A stretch of 64,000 bases of DNA from Budorcas taxicolor. Taxonomy: Eukaryota > Chordata > Mammalia > Artiodactyla > Bovidae. The DNA lies in NCBI RefSeq assembly GCF_023091745.1, contig NC_068922.1, positions 28,744,001-28,808,000 of the forward strand. Direction: 5' to 3'. Below the pieces are notes generated by a model, which saw only the letters and a list, made by a program, of their open reading frames with translations, had not been told where the DNA came from and did no database searches. Below, piece after piece: positions 33,370 to 45,967 of this stretch. Position 1 is the stretch's first letter. Each line of letters opens with the position of its first letter. The position numbers were made by a program, and so were the translations under genes.

Positions 33370-36103
33370 AAATGGTTGATAGAATTTTTCTGTGAAGCCA
33401 TCTGGTCCTGGGCTTTTGTTTTTGGGGAGATTTTTTTTATCACAGCTTCAATTTCAGTGCTTGTAACTGGGTTGTTCATAAATTCTATTTCTTCCTGGTT
33501 CAGTCTTGGAAAATTGAACTTGTCTAAAAATCTGTCCGTTTTTTCCAGGTTTTCCATCTTATTGCCATAAAGTTGTTCATAATACTCTCTTATAATCCTT
33601 TGTGTTTCTGCATTGTCTGTTGTAACATCTCCTTTTCCATTTCTAACTTTGTTGATTTGATTCTTCTCTCTTCTGTTCTTGATGAGTCTGGCTAAATGTT
33701 TGTCAATTTTGTCTATCTTCTCAAAGAATCAATTTCAGTTTTATTAATCTTTACTATTGTTTCTTTCATTTCTTTTTCATTTATTCCTGCTCAGATCTTT
33801 ATGATTTCTTTCCTTCTCCTAATTTTGGAGTCTTTTTGTTCTTCTTTCTCCAGTTGTTTCAGGTGTAAAGTTAGGTTGTCATTTGATGTTTTTCTTGTTT
33901 CTTGAGGTAAGATTATATAGCTATAAACTTCCCTCTTAGAACTGCTTTTGCTGCATCCCATAGGTTTTGAGTTGTCGTGTTTTCATTGTCATTTGTTTAT
34001 AGAAATTTTTTTATTTCCCTTTTGATTTTTTCAGTAACCTATTGGTCATTTAGAAACGTGTTGTTTAATCTCCATGTGTTTCTTACAGTTTTTTTTTTCT
34101 TGTAATTGATATCTAGTCTCATAGTGTTGTGGTTGGAGAAGATGCTTGATACAATTTCAATATTCTTAAATTTACTGAGGTTTGATTTGTGACCCAAGAT
34201 GTGGTCTAACCTGGAGAATGTTCCATGTGCACTTGAGAAGAAGGTGTATTCTTCTGCATTTGGATGGAATGGCCTGAAGATATCAATGTGATCCATCTCA
34301 TCTAATGTATCATTTAAGACTTGTGTTTCCATATTAATTTTCTGCTTTGATGATCTGTCCATTGGTGTGAGTAGGGGGTTAAAGTCTCCTGCTATTACTG
34401 TGTTACAGTCAATTTCTTCTTTTACGTCTGTTAGCATTTGTCTTATGTATTGAGGTGCTCCTGTGTTGGGTACATAGATATTTACAGCTGTATGTCTTCC
34501 TCTTGGACTGATCCCTTGATCATTATGTAGTGTCCTTCCTTATCTCTTGTACTCTTTATTTTAAGGTCTATTTTGTCTGATATGAGAATTGTTACTGTAG
34601 CTTTCTTTTGCTTCTCATTTGCATGGAATATATTTTTCCATCCTCTCACTTTCAGTCTATATGTGTCTTGAGGTCTGAGGTGGGTTTCTTGTAGACAGCA
34701 TATATATGGGTCTTATTTTTGTATCCATTCAGCCAGTCTGTGTCTTTTGGTTGGAGCATTTAATCCATTCACATTTAAAGTAATTATTGATATATGTGTT
34801 CCTATTGCCACTTTCTAATTGTTTGGGGTTGATTTTGTAGATCTTTTTTCTTCTCTTGTATTTCTTGACTACATAAGTCCCTTTAACATTTGTTGTAAAG
34901 CTGGTTTGGTGGTACTGAATTCTCTTAACTTTTGCTTGTCTGAAAAGCTTTTTATTTCTCCATCAATTTTGAATGAGATCCTTTCTGGGTACAGGAATCT
35001 TGGCTATAGATTTTTCCCTTTCAGTATTTTAAATATATCCTGACACTCCCTTCTGACCTGCAGAGTTTCTGCTGAAAGATCAGCTGTTAAGCATATGGGG
35101 TCTCCCTTGTATGTTACTTTTTGCTTCTCCCTTGCTGCTTTTAATATTCTTTCTTTGTGTTTAGTCTTTGTTAGTTTGATTAAAATATGTCTTGGTGTGT
35201 TTCTCTTTAGGTTTATCCTGTATGGAACTTTTTGTACCTCTTGAACTTGATTGACTGTTTCCTTTTCCATATTGGGGAAATTTTCAACTATAATCTCTTC
35301 AAAAATTTTCTCATACCCTTTCTTTTTCTCTTCTTCTTCTGGGACCCCTATAATTCAAATGTAGGTGCATTTGATATGGTCCCAGAAGTGTCTGAAACTA
35401 TCCTCAGTTCTTTTCATTCTTTCTACTTTATTCTGCTCTTCAGAAGTTATTACCACTATTTTATCTTCCAGCCCACTGATTCATTCTTCTGCTTCAGCTA
35501 TTCTGCTATTGATTTCTTCTAGAGTATTTTTAATTTCAGTAATTGTGTTGTTTGTCTCTGTATGTTTATTCTTCATTTCTTCTAGATCTTTTTAAATTGA
35601 TTCTTGCATTTTCTCCATTTTGTTTTCAAGGTTTTTGATCATCTTTACTATCATTATTCTGAATTCTGTTTCAGGTAGTTTGCCTATTTCCTCTTCATTT
35701 ATTTGTACTTCTGTGTTTCTAGTTTTTTCCTCCATTTGTGTAATATTTCTCTGCCTTTTCATTTTTTTTTAACTTATTGTGTTTGAAGTCTCCTTTTCCC
35801 AGGCTTCAAGGTTGAATTCTTTCTTCCTTTTGGTTTCTGCCCTCCTAAGGTTGGTCCAGTAGTTTGTGTAAGCTTCATATAGGGTGAGATTTGTTCTGAG
35901 TTTTGGTTTGTTTGTTTTTCCCCTTATGGGCAAGGCTGAGTGAGGTGGTAATTCTGTCTGCTGATGATTTGGTTTGTATTTTTATTTTGTTTGTTGTTTA
36001 GATGAGGCATCCTGCACAGGGTGCTACTGGTGATTGGGTGATGCCAGGTCTTATATGCAAGTGGTTTCCTTTGTGTGAGTTCTCACTATTTGATACTTCC
36101 TAG

Positions 36104-36263
36104 AGAGAAGGGGATGACAGAAGATGAGATGGCTGGATGGCATCACCGACTCAATGGACGTGAGTTTGAGTGAACTCCGGGAGTTGGTGACGGACAGGGA
36201 GGCCTGGTGTGCTGCAATTCATGGGGTCACAAAGAGTCAGACACGACTGAGCGACTGAACTAA
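36104..36263 (+). mobile_element. BovB LINE 3' scrap, sense, inside L1 5'UTR
   Basis: The last ~160 bp of BovB (gaaggggatgacagaagatg to gactgagcgactgaac). L1 5'UTR sequence continues on both sides, shown by comparison with the second L1 near 52975-53010. Confidence 0.9.
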
Positions 36264-36486
36264 CGGGTTAGTTCTCTGGTAGTCTGGGGTCTTAGAGTAT
36301 GTGCTCCCACTCCAAAGGCTCAGGGCTTGATCTCTGGAGGTGACCATGTAGAAATGAAGGGGTGGAGTTGGAAAAGAGACAAAGAAGGTTGTAGCTTAAT
36401 ATCGGTGTTCACTCTAGTTCAGATGAGGTGGGAAGACAGAGTGGAGTGAATGCGGTTGGACCCAGTGGTGCCGTGAATGCCTCTGC

Positions 36487-36502
36487 TGTTTGTACAACTT
36501 TT
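36487..36502. repeat. L1 target-site duplication, right copy
   Basis: Exact copy of 25882-25897. It marks the 5' end of the antisense L1. Confidence 0.92.
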
Positions 36503-37105
36503 AAGTTACTGTTTTTTTGCAACAATTTTTCACTTTCCTTTATTATCCTCCTACTAGAGAATGAACAACCTGACATCAGAATCAGGCACCATTCCTCTCT
36601 GTGAAATCCCATAGCTCCAAGTATCAAGCACAGATCAGTAGAGGCTCAATAATATCAAAATGGCCACCAATAAGGATGTTAAAATGTCAAATACAAGAAG
36701 AAGGGGGCAAGGACAGCACACTAGAAGGGGTGGGTAGAACATGGGGCTTTTGTGAAGAAAACTAGCAGTCTGACAGAGGAGAAGAAAGGGAACCTCAGAG
36801 TTCCAAACATAATGGTCCCTCCACAAAGATGCCTGGAGTTTTTAGTAGAGTTACAGATGTAGAGATTAAACTGGGAAGGATAATGGAGTAGTCTGAAGAA
36901 GAAAAATCAATTAGTATAAAACACCCGTATCAAAGAAAGAAAGAAACAAAGCTATTAGCTCTATAGATCTTTGCAAAACCTTAACCAAGAACAATCAAAA
37001 TCAGCAAAATAGAAAGTTTGGAGAAGAGCAATCCTTTCCTCTAAGTAACTAAGTTCCATCTTTGACTACTGTAACATCTCAAGAAAGCTGCATAGTAATT
37101 CCTTT
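36503..37105. other. Unique sequence, nothing recognised
   Basis: No gene. A short (AAAG)n run is near 36935-36950. Confidence 0.4.
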
Positions 37106-37332
37106 CAGTGTTGCTGCTGCTGTTTAGTCACTCAGTATATCCAGCTCTTTGTGACCCCATGGACTGTAGCTCACCAGGAAAAACTCTACCCATGGGATTT
37201 CCCAGGCAAGAATATTGGGGTGAGTTGACATTGAGTTCCTTCTCAAGGGTATTTTCCCAAACCAGGGATCAAACCCATGTCTCCTGCTTGGCAGGAAGAT
37301 TCTTTACCACTGTGCCACCTGAGAAGCTCCTC
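37106..37332 (-). mobile_element. Bov-tA SINE, antisense
   Basis: Bov-A body followed by tRNA-like head (catgtctcctgcttggcagg, gtgccacctgagaagctcc). Moderately diverged. Confidence 0.88.
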
Positions 37333-37701
37333 CTAAAAGCACCTCAGTTAAAGCACAATTTAATGTCACCCCCAACAAAACCTATTGCCAAAAAACAATA
37401 GCCAATAAAAACCTCTTCTGTACTTAGTGTGAAGCTGTTGGGTAGACTCTGATGTTTGGGTCACTCACCGCTGCCTGTGTAAATTGTCCCATGCAACAAA
37501 TTTATCTTGGAATTTAGTACAAGGAAAATGTCTGTCCCTCCTGAGGTAGTCTGAATGACCAATGGCTTTAGCCCCAGAATCCTTGCTATGACATTTTACT
37601 CTTGGAAATCAGAACGCTACTCTGTTATTTGCTCTGTGACACAGGGTAGGTACCAAGAGGATGAGGTGAAAATCAAGTCAAATATTATTATACCTTTGGT
37701 T
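37333..37701. other. Unique sequence
   Basis: No gene or repeat recognised between two SINEs. Confidence 0.4.
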
Positions 37702-37712
37702 AAGCAGCACAC

Positions 37713-37983
37713 TGCTGCTGCTAAGTCCCTTCAGTCGTGTCCGACCCTGTGCGACCCCAGAGACGGCAGCCCACCAGGCTTCCCTGTCCATGGGATTCTC
37801 CAGGCAAGAACACTGGAGTGGGTTGCCATTTCCTTCTCCAATGCATGAAAGTGAAAAGTGAAAGTGAAGTCGCTCAGTCGTGTCCGACTCTTAGCGACCC
37901 CATGGACTGCAGCCTACCAGGCTCCTCCGTCCATGGGATTTTCCAGGCAAAAGTACTGGAGTGGGGTGCCATTGCCTTCTCAA
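37713..37983 (-). mobile_element. Bov-A2 SINE (dimer), full length, antisense
   Basis: Two Bov-A monomers joined by the 'gcatgaaagtgaaaagtgaa' linker. Perfect 11-bp target-site duplication, aagcagcacac, at 37702-37712 and 37984-37994. Low divergence suggests a recent insertion. Confidence 0.95.
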
Positions 37984-37994
37984 AAGCAGCACAC

Positions 37995-38484
37995 AGTCGG
38001 CCTTAAATAGCTGTTAGTTCCCGTAAATCTCCTTTACATCCGTAAAATGAAAGTAATAGAACTCATCACAGTTGGCACCAGATGGCATTTGGATGCCAGA
38101 ATACTTGAAGCCTAATTTTACTTTCAATTAGGGCAGATATTATCATAGTTGGCATTATTACGTTCTTGGTTTTCCTCAACCTTGTTTTTCTTTTTAATTC
38201 ATAATGTATTACTTTTATTTAGTAGGCCTTTTTGTCAGTAAGCCATCTGAAATTCTTTTTCTGGAACCAATCATTCTTTAATGTATAAATTGCTCTCAAA
38301 TAAATCTGGCACACTGTGGAATATTTTGCAGCTACTAAAAGGGCAATTATGAAAGCTATTTAGAGATATAGAAACTGTCTGAGACATAATGTTGATCTGA
38401 CCATAAAATGATACATATATTCTAATTGCAGCCATGTAAATATTTGTATTTTAAGAGGATTTAAATATATTTTCAAGAATTTCT
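37995..38484. other. Unique AT-rich sequence
   Basis: No gene recognised. The part near 38310-38470 may be old L1-derived. Confidence 0.4.
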
Positions 38485-40966
38485 GCTTCTAGCCAAGATG
38501 GAGTAACAGGGACAAAGTTTACCCTCCCACCCAAAACAAACAAACAAACAAAAAACCAGACAAAATATATGAACCAATATTTTTTAAGATACTGAAAGCA
38601 GGGCAACAAAGGACAATGATCCACAATTTGCCTTATAACTGTCTCAGATTATTGATTAAAGGTGTTTTCGGCCACAGAACAGAGAGGGAACCCCAAGTGG
38701 AATCAAGCAGATTCCCCAAATTTAGGAGACGGAGTTGACAGTCATGGGGGACCAAGATGGACAGAGTTCTCACATAGGCCCAGGAATTGTACCTGTTCAT
38801 ACATCCAGTCAGGAAAGCCTAATTCGTGTTGCATTAGGTAGGATACTCAAAAAGTTCACGCCTCAGTAGCAAGGAATGCTCATGCTCACTCACTCAGGTG
38901 TGTCCAACTCTTTGCAACTCCATAGACTGTAGTCTGCCAGGTCCTTCTGCCCATGGGATTATCCAAGCAAGAATACAACAGTGGGTTGCCATTTCCTCCT
39001 CCAGGGGATCTTCCTGACCCAGGGATCAAAGCTATGTCTCCTGCATTGGCAGGTGGATTCTTTACCACTGCACCACCTGGGAAGAAAGGAATAATTAGCC
39101 GTAGATTGATCAGTGCCTAGCAAATCTGAATAGCAAGACATGGAAGCATCAAACTACTTCCATGTAAGTTAACTGTGTTCCAAAACAAAGCTAAAGAACA
39201 TTTATATAAGTTCAAAAATGTCCAGCACCCAAGAAGGTAAAATTTACAATGCCTGGCACCTAATAAAAACTGCCAGGTATGGAAAGCAGTAGGGAACTAT
39301 GACCATTAAATAACAGACAAATCAATAAAAATCATCCAGAACTAACACACTTGTTAAAGTTATCAGAAAAGAACATGAAAAGAGTTATTATAATTTTACT
39401 GACTATGTTAAAAAATTAAGTAGAGATATGGAAGATATAAAATAGGACAAATTTGAACTTTCAGAGATTAAAAACTACAATGTCAAAAATAGAAAAAAAA
39501 CATTGGTTTCGATTAATGGAGATTACATATTAAAGAAAGAGAAATTAGTGAACTTGAAAACGTAGATACCATTCAAATTGAGAGACAGAGATAAAAACTT
39601 TTTTTCTAAATAAAACAAAATGAGCATCTGTGAACTGTAGGGTCTCTTCTATCAGCCTAGTGTACATGTAATTTATATCCCTGAAGAAAGGTAAATATAG
39701 AAAATATATTTGAAGAAATAATGGCTAAAACTTCCCTAAATACATTACAGATGAACAAACTCTAAGCATAAGAAACATGAAGAAAACTACGCCAAGTCAC
39801 ATTGTAATCAAATTGCATAGTATCAGTGATAAGGAAACTATTTTGCAAGTAACCAGAGTGAAACAAACCTATGTCACACACAGAGGAATAAAGGTAAAGG
39901 TAACATTAGATTTCTTCTCAGAAATCAGCAGAGCAACATCCTTTAATAAATTTAAAGGAAAACTATTAGGATTCTTTAATCCAACAAAAGTGATTTTCAA
40001 AAGCAAAAGCTATAAAGACTTTTTCAGAAATACAAAATGAATAAATGGAAAAGAGATTTGAAAGAAGTAAAACTTCCCACCCTTTACCCCTGCCCCCAAA
40101 ATCAGGCCCAAATGGCTTCACTGATTATAGCAAATATTTAAAGAAGAAATAACAATTCTTTATAAGTTATTTGAGAACATGGAAGAAGAGGAAATATTTC
40201 TGAACTCATTTTATAAGGTCAGCATTACCTTGATATCAAAATCAGATAAAGACAATATAAGAAAGGAAAATTATAAATTAATTAACCCTCATGAACAAGG
40301 ATGCAAACATTCTAAACTATAGAAAATAGAACTTAATGATATATTAAAAAGATAGTATATCATGACCAGCCAAAGCTTATCCAAAGAATACAAAATTGAC
40401 TTAACATTCTGAAAGCAACCTATGTAATTTGTCATAATAACAATCTAAACAAGAAAAAAAACATAAAATTACCTCAATTGATGTATTTAAAAAGCAAATG
40501 ACAAAAAAAAATAAAATAAAAAGCAAATGACAAATTTCAGCATCTATTCCTTATTTTTTTTTTAAAATTCAGCAAACTAGTAATAGAAAGGAACTTTCTC
40601 AACCTGACAAAGACAAGGAAGGAACAGTCAATACAGGGAACAATGTGGATCAATCTCAAAATAATTACAGTGCATGAAAGAAGCTAGACCAAAAAAATAC
40701 ATATTATGTGATTCCATTCATATAAAATTCTGGATTGTTTAAACTAATGCATAGTGATAGCAGGTCAGTTGTTTCCTGGGGAATAGGACTGGCGTAGGAA
40801 GGAGTGAACATATAGCAAAGGGTCCACAGAAGGGAGGGATTAACACAAGGCATGAGGAAAACGTGGGTGGTGATGACTATGTCATTATCTTCACTATCGT
40901 GGTGATTTTAAGGATGTGTAAATGTGTAAGAACTTTCAAATTGTGTTCTTCAAATATGTGCAGGTT
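38485..40966 (+). mobile_element. Ancient L1M-type LINE, sense, internally deleted
   Basis: Starts near 'gccaagatggagtaacaggg', an L1M 5' end pattern. An ORF1-like block with worn phrases (TPSHIVIKL, 39777-40040) is followed by a reverse-transcriptase trace ('aaatcagataaagacaatat' near 40240) and 3' sequences to about 40966. The element resumes after the CHR SINE to 41213. Most of ORF2 is missing and a Bov-tA interrupts it at 38878. Subfamily uncertain. Confidence 0.6.
38878..39085 (-). mobile_element. Bov-tA SINE, antisense
   Basis: Bov-A body then tRNA-like head (gtctcctgcattggcaggtg, gcaccacctgggaag). Short 7-bp duplication aaggaat at 38871-38877 and 39086-39092. Confidence 0.9.
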
Positions 40967-41171
40967 GGGACATCCGTGGTGGTCCAGTGGTTAAGTATCC
41001 ACCTTCCAATGCAGAGGACATGGGTTTGATCCTTGTTCAAGGAATTAAGATCCCACATGCCATGTGGCAACTAAGCCCATGCACTGCAACTAGAGAGCCT
41101 GCTTGCCACAACTAGAGAAAACCTGTGAGCTGCAATGAAGACCCAGTGCAACCCCCCCAAAAAAAAAAAAG
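40967..41171 (+). mobile_element. CHR-type SINE, sense
   Basis: tRNA-Glu-like head (gggacatccgtggtggtccag) and the CHR-specific body (aactaagcccatgcactgc, ctgcaatgaagacccagtgc), ending in a poly-A tail. Perfect 9-bp target duplication gtgcaggtt at 40958-40966 and 41172-41180. It lies in the L1M 3' end. Confidence 0.93.
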
Positions 41172-41213
41172 GTGCAGGTTACTGCATGTCAATTTTACCT
41201 CAATAAAGTTGTC
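41172..41213 (+). mobile_element. L1M 3' terminus, continuation
   Basis: 'catgtcaattttacctcaa' then 'taaagttg' is the usual end of old L1 3'UTRs. It completes the element split by the CHR SINE. Confidence 0.7.
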
Positions 41214-42856
41214 TTTTGGGGAGTGAAGTAGAAAAGAATTGTTTTATGGCTTTGCCAGGCAAAGGGGTCCACAGAAGGCCAATACCTTAAAAACCATGTG
41301 TCCCAACTTGAGGAAGATAGAAGTTTTATTGTAATTGTTCAAAGAGCGCATGATCAGCTCATGGACAAGAAGAAAAGTATAGACTGAGGAGCTCATAGGG
41401 TTAAGAGAAGACATCATTGTTTGTTGGTTGTTGCTGTTCAAAGCAGAAGAGTCGCAGGTATATTTTAAAGAAGCCAGCAAGAAGAAAAGACAAAGGACAT
41501 ACAAATCCCAAAAGAATCAAAGGAGAATAGATTCCCAGACAGAGGGGCTGTCATTGGGCAGCAGGCTGTATCTTCCTATGAAATAAAAAGAAAGGTGAAA
41601 ATGCATAGACATGTTGAGAAAACATGAAGGAGGCATAGAAACAGTGATATGTTAATCTGCTAAGGAGGGCTTGAAGCACCTTTGTTCAATGGTCTTGATC
41701 TCAGTAGAGAGTTCCCATGTTTTTCCTTTCTTTCTTCTGCTTCAGCCAGGACAATGTGCTCTGGGACATGCTGGTCCCAGAGGGATGGTTCACGCCTCCA
41801 CCTTCCTCCCCTATGCCAGGCCTCTTAGTTGGAGCTGTTACCTAACATGAACACACAAGGTTCCAGAGTGGATGACCACTTCATACAAGGCCTGCATAAG
41901 GGCAAGCTTACCTGGGCACTCTCCCTAATGTCTTTTAGTGACCTGAGCCCAGAACCCATCCTGTCCTGCTGTCACTCAGACCCAGACTCAAACAAACTTC
42001 TCTGCCTACTCCTCTGAAGTACAACTGTGGATGGTAGCCCCACTTCTGGCCTCCCTGGGCCACCCAGGGGAGTTAGATGCCACTCACCAGCAAATGCAGT
42101 CCGTCTTAGTTCTAAACCAGAATAAGGAGTCCGTGATATCCTGTATTGTGCCAAGGGGTACCCACAGCCTTCATATGCCACTTCCTTGCTGGGCTGGCTG
42201 GATCCACACAGCTGGTTTTGCCTTTGTCCTCTGCCCAGCTTTCTAGTTCCACAAGACTCCAACCCTGTCCCCAAACCCTAGGATATATGTTGTCCATGCA
42301 GCACTGTGGCCTGATCAGCTTCACCAGCCCACCTACTCCACCAGTCTGCCTACAGCCAGGACTCCCCTCCCAAAGGGCTAACAGAATGCAGGTGCCAACA
42401 GCCTTGACATTTTTGCCACCCCAGTTCTAAAATGAAATGAGCAATACTGTGTAAAGAAGACAAAGCATAGAAACAGGCAAATCAGTACATTTCTTATAAC
42501 ACCTAAATACCTCCAATTCATCCATTACTATATGCAGATGTTCACGTTAATCCTTTAATGTTGATTTTTAAAAATTCTACACAAATTACATTACAAAGTC
42601 CTTTACCAAGACTCCTTTACCAAGACTCAACTATCTTTCATAATAACATCTCTCATCTTTAAGCACAGGTAAACCTTCTGTGATATTTGAATCATAGTCA
42701 AAATTTTGTGTTTTGCTATTTTCCCCGATAATCCTTATCTGATAACTACTTTTCTAATTCCTCACCTTAGGCTCATTATAAACAGCTGGCATCAGATTGT
42801 TAAACATTATGCTACTTCATTATAATGCTGAACTTTTTTTTTGCTGAACTTTTTTT
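41214..42856. other. Unique sequence, nothing recognised
   Basis: About 1.6 kb of non-repeat sequence with higher GC between 41.7 and 42.4 kb. Short open frames occur on both strands, but none is recognisable and none has matching splice sites I would trust. A tandem duplication of 'tgctgaactttttttt' lies at about 42824-42860. Confidence 0.4.
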
Positions 42857-43118
42857 TTTTTGCTCCCCAATGGCACCCCACTCCAGTACCCTTGCCTGGA
42901 AAATCCCATGGACGGAGGAGCCTGGTAGGCTGCAGTCCACGGGGTCGCAAAGAGTTGGACACGACTGAGCGACTTCACTTTCACGCATCGGAGAAGGAAA
43001 TGGCAACCCGCTCCAGTTTTCTTGCCTGGAGAATCTCAGGAACGGTGGAACCTGATGAGCTGCCATCTATGGGGTTGCACAGAGTTGGACACGACTGAAG
43101 CGACTTAGCAGTAGCAAC
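42857..43118 (+). mobile_element. Bov-A2 SINE (dimer), sense
   Basis: Two Bov-A monomers in sense, from 'aatggcaccccactccag' to 'gcgacttagcagtagcaaca'. The linker is shortened (cttcactttcacgcatcgg). Confidence 0.93.
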
Positions 43119-43370
43119 AGTTATTGTAACTATTCAAGGTAATACCACTGTAACTCAGGTTTGTACAGATAACATTTGTTTTCCTTTTACATTATTTTCA
43201 TACACACACTGCCCCATACTAAGATTACTAGATTAAAGCTAAAATTAGTTTCATGTTGCCTAAAATATTGCCCTGTTGAAGTGAATCAATTTCCAGTGTT
43301 ATCTCTAGTGCAAGAGGCAGCTTCAAGATTCATCAGCACTTCTGATGTTGACTTATTTAATAGGTGTGTA
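43119..43370. other. Unique sequence
   Basis: No gene or repeat recognised. Confidence 0.4.
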
Positions 43371-44220
43371 ATTTACTCTGGAATGAGTTTAATTTCTATT
43401 TATTTTCTGATAAATGAGGTTAAGCAATTTTTCGCTCATGTGACTTGTTTATTCCTCATTTGTGTGTGCGTGTATATATATATATATATATATGCATCTG
43501 TGTGTGTGTATGTATATATATATACATACACATGTATTTGTCTATTGGAGATTTGGTGGTGGTTTTGGGGATTTTGTAAGCTGTTTACATATTTTATCTA
43601 TTAAATTTCTATCTGTTGTAAAGGTATATTTGTAAAACATCAGAAACCCTAAAAAACATTTATTAACACTGTGATGTGACACTTGGACTTCCTGCAAGAA
43701 CTTAAAATTTTTTCTTTATTTTGCTACGTTCTCTTTGTTATATTTTAATTGTACAGAAGTTTGAATTTTATTTAAAAACCTTTGCCCATTTTTTTCTTTA
43801 TAACTTCTCTAATAATCTAAAATGATTTCTGTCTTTGGTTAAATAAACTATCTCTTTGCATATGACTTAGTTTTCTATTTTAATTCTTTGAGGTAAATTT
43901 GTCTTTTGCCACACTGAAATAAAATTATTCTAGAAGCATGTATGGAATAAGTTTGTTCTATATAATTCTATTATACTTATTTGCCATATATTATCTTTTC
44001 ATATGTACTAAAAATTATTTACACATGCCCTGTTTTATTTCAATGATCTATATTTTTCCTTCTAATACCAGCTCAATTATTGTTATTTTTTAAAATCTAT
44101 TTTATAATTATTAGTTCTTCATTAACACATTCATATTTTTGTCTGTCTTTCCAAGAATACTGTAGAACCAGTTATTTTGAATTCTTTAAAACACCAGTGA
44201 CATCATTGGTATTTCAACTG
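43371..44220 (-). mobile_element. Ancient L1 (ORF2 3' part), antisense, probable
   Basis: AT-rich sequence with worn antisense L1 ORF2 phrases: 'gaggttaagcaatttttcgc' near 43416, 'gatctatatttttccttcta' near 44045. It is split by a TA/TG simple repeat. Identification rests on phrase order only. Confidence 0.45.
43461..43532. repeat. (TG)n/(TA)n compound microsatellite
   Basis: Alternating TG and TA runs with ATACATAC at the end. Open frames passing through it are artefacts. Confidence 0.9.
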
Positions 44221-44225
44221 AAGAA

Positions 44226-44436
44226 GTGAAGGGAAATAAAGTCACTCAGTTGTGTCTGACTCTTTGCAGCTCTATGGACTGTAGCCTGCCAGGGCCCTTC
44301 ATCCGTGGGATTTTCCAGGCAAGAATACTGGAGTGGTTAGCCATTTCCTTCTCCAGGGAATTTTCCCGACCTAGGGATCAAACCCTGGTCTCCTGTATTT
44401 CAGGTAGAGTGTTTACTGTTTGAGCCAGAAGGTGTC
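44226..44436 (-). mobile_element. Bov-tA SINE, antisense
   Basis: Bov-A body and worn tRNA-like head (ctggtctcctgtatttcagg, gagccagaagg). Confidence 0.88.
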
Positions 44437-44859
44437 TTAAAACTACAAACAGAAAAAAATGCCACCTTCATTTAACCTTCATCTCCAAAAAGGATGTATT
44501 TTTCTATATATTCAGGCCTTTTCGTCCACCATGAAACTTTTGTAGTTTTTTAAAATATGTTTTATATATTCTCACACAAGTTTAATTAATATATAATTCA
44601 ATTTTGTGGCTATCATAAATTGGAAGTCTTTTATTTTTAGCTGGATAATAAAGGCATTTGAGTACAGGACTTATCTGCATGATTCTGTCTTTTGACCAGC
44701 AGTTTTTCTCACTGTTCTATTATCTCTAATAGCTTTGGTTGATTATTTTAGCTCTTCTAGGTATATAATCATAGTTTTCTAATGGAGTTCCTTTTAAAGC
44801 TCATTTCTTTTTTATATGTTATTATGTGGACAAGAAATGTGGATAGAAATTTCTGCAAA
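44437..44859. other. AT-rich sequence, possibly old L1
   Basis: No gene. Composition resembles the antisense L1 remains on the other side of the SINE. Confidence 0.4.
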
Positions 44860-45860
44860 ATAGCCATTGTGAAAGTCACTCCATCCTGCTACTCATGCTG
44901 AAAAGAAACTCACATCCACATTTAAGTGTCAGCAAAACTTGCTGACTGTACCTTCAAAACACTTCCAGAATCCCAGTCCTTCCTAGCATCTCCACACTAT
45001 TTCAGCCACAAGGCCCTCTCACAGGGATTATTGCAACAGCCTCCTCAGCACAGTCCAAAAGAGCAATTAGAGTGATTTTCAAGATGTTAGGTCAGATTTT
45101 GTCACACTTATGCTCAAAATCTTCCAAAATCCTGATAAAAAGTGAAAGTGTTAGTTGCTCAGTTGTGTCCAACTCTTTGTGACCTCATGGACTGTAGCCC
45201 ACCAGGCTCCTCTGTCCATGGAATTCTCCAGGCAAGAATACTGGGTTGGGTTGCCATTCCCTTTTCCAGGGGATCTTCCCAACCCCAGGGATCAAACCTA
45301 TGTTTCCTATAGTGCAGACAGATTCTTGATAGTTCTTTGCAAAGCCCTTAATGGTCTGCCTCTTCCATCTGTGCAACCTAAGACTTCATTACTCAATAAA
45401 TTCTCTCCAGTTACAGAAGACACTATTATTACTTGAACATATCAGATATATTCCTGCCTCAGGGCCCTTGCACTTGCTACTACGGATGCCTGGAAAGCTC
45501 TTCCCTGGTATTTGGATGGCTCACCCCTTTACCACCTCCACGTGTTTGCTCAAATGTTAGATTCTAAGTGATGCTTTTCCCCGACTCCCCTATTTAAAAT
45601 TACTTCCTCTCCTTGTGCTTCCTAAGCCTTTCCCGCTTTACTTTTTTTTCTCCATTGTACTTTTCACCATGTGACATTGCACCTATGCATGTGTTTCTCA
45701 TCTCCTTACCTTTCTTCTTCCCATACAACCTGAGATTAAAATATAAATTAGGCTCTGAGAGAGCAAGGCTCTGTCTATTTTGCTTTTTACTGTGACCTCA
45801 GCGTTAGGAAATAGTTGCTCAATCCATAATTTTATTGAATAAAAGAATTGAATTGTACTG
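44860..45860 (-). mobile_element. L2 LINE, antisense, relatively long
   Basis: Good run of antisense L2 phrases in order: 'gggattattgcaacagcctc' (45026), 'tagagtgattttcaagatg' (45068), 'ctgcctcagggcccttgcac' (45453), 'gcatgtgtttctcatctcc' region (45690), 'gctcaatccataattttatt' (45815). A Bov-tA interrupts it. This is the best preserved L2 in the window. Confidence 0.7.
45139..45330 (-). mobile_element. Bov-tA SINE, antisense, inside L2
   Basis: Antisense SINE body with a partly lost head (tatgtttcctatagtgcag). Sits between matching L2 segments. Confidence 0.88.
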
Positions 45861-45967
45861 AATTATTTTTGTATCAGGTTGAGGGTGAATAATTCTGAAC
45901 ATATGTAAGCTCAGTACGATTTTTACCTATGATATTAAATGGACAGTTTTATCATATAAAGAATGTT

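Larger units (their letters stand above)
25898..36486 (-). mobile_element. Ruminant L1, antisense, host of nested insertions
   Basis: One L1 insertion on the minus strand, framed by a perfect 16-bp target-site duplication. L1-derived pieces: 25898-26321 (3' end and 3'UTR), 29749-30908, 31157-31423, 31637-32567, 33381-36103 and 36264-36486 (5'UTR). Summed L1 length is about 5.7 kb. On the minus strand ORF2 has an endonuclease part (34437-34039, phrases GDFNPLLTPMDRSS and SAHGTFSRLDHIL) and a reverse transcriptase whose FADD motif is readable at 31903-31914. A C-terminal part (MEYYSAIKRN) is at 30159-29761. ORF1 C-terminal phrases (ADLSAETLQVRRECQ) are at 35270-35004. Stops, frameshifts and five insertions disable it. 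Confidence 0.93.

Noticed and set aside
43176..43604. 142-codon frame
   Set aside because: Runs through a TG/TA microsatellite and antisense L1 remains. Not a gene.
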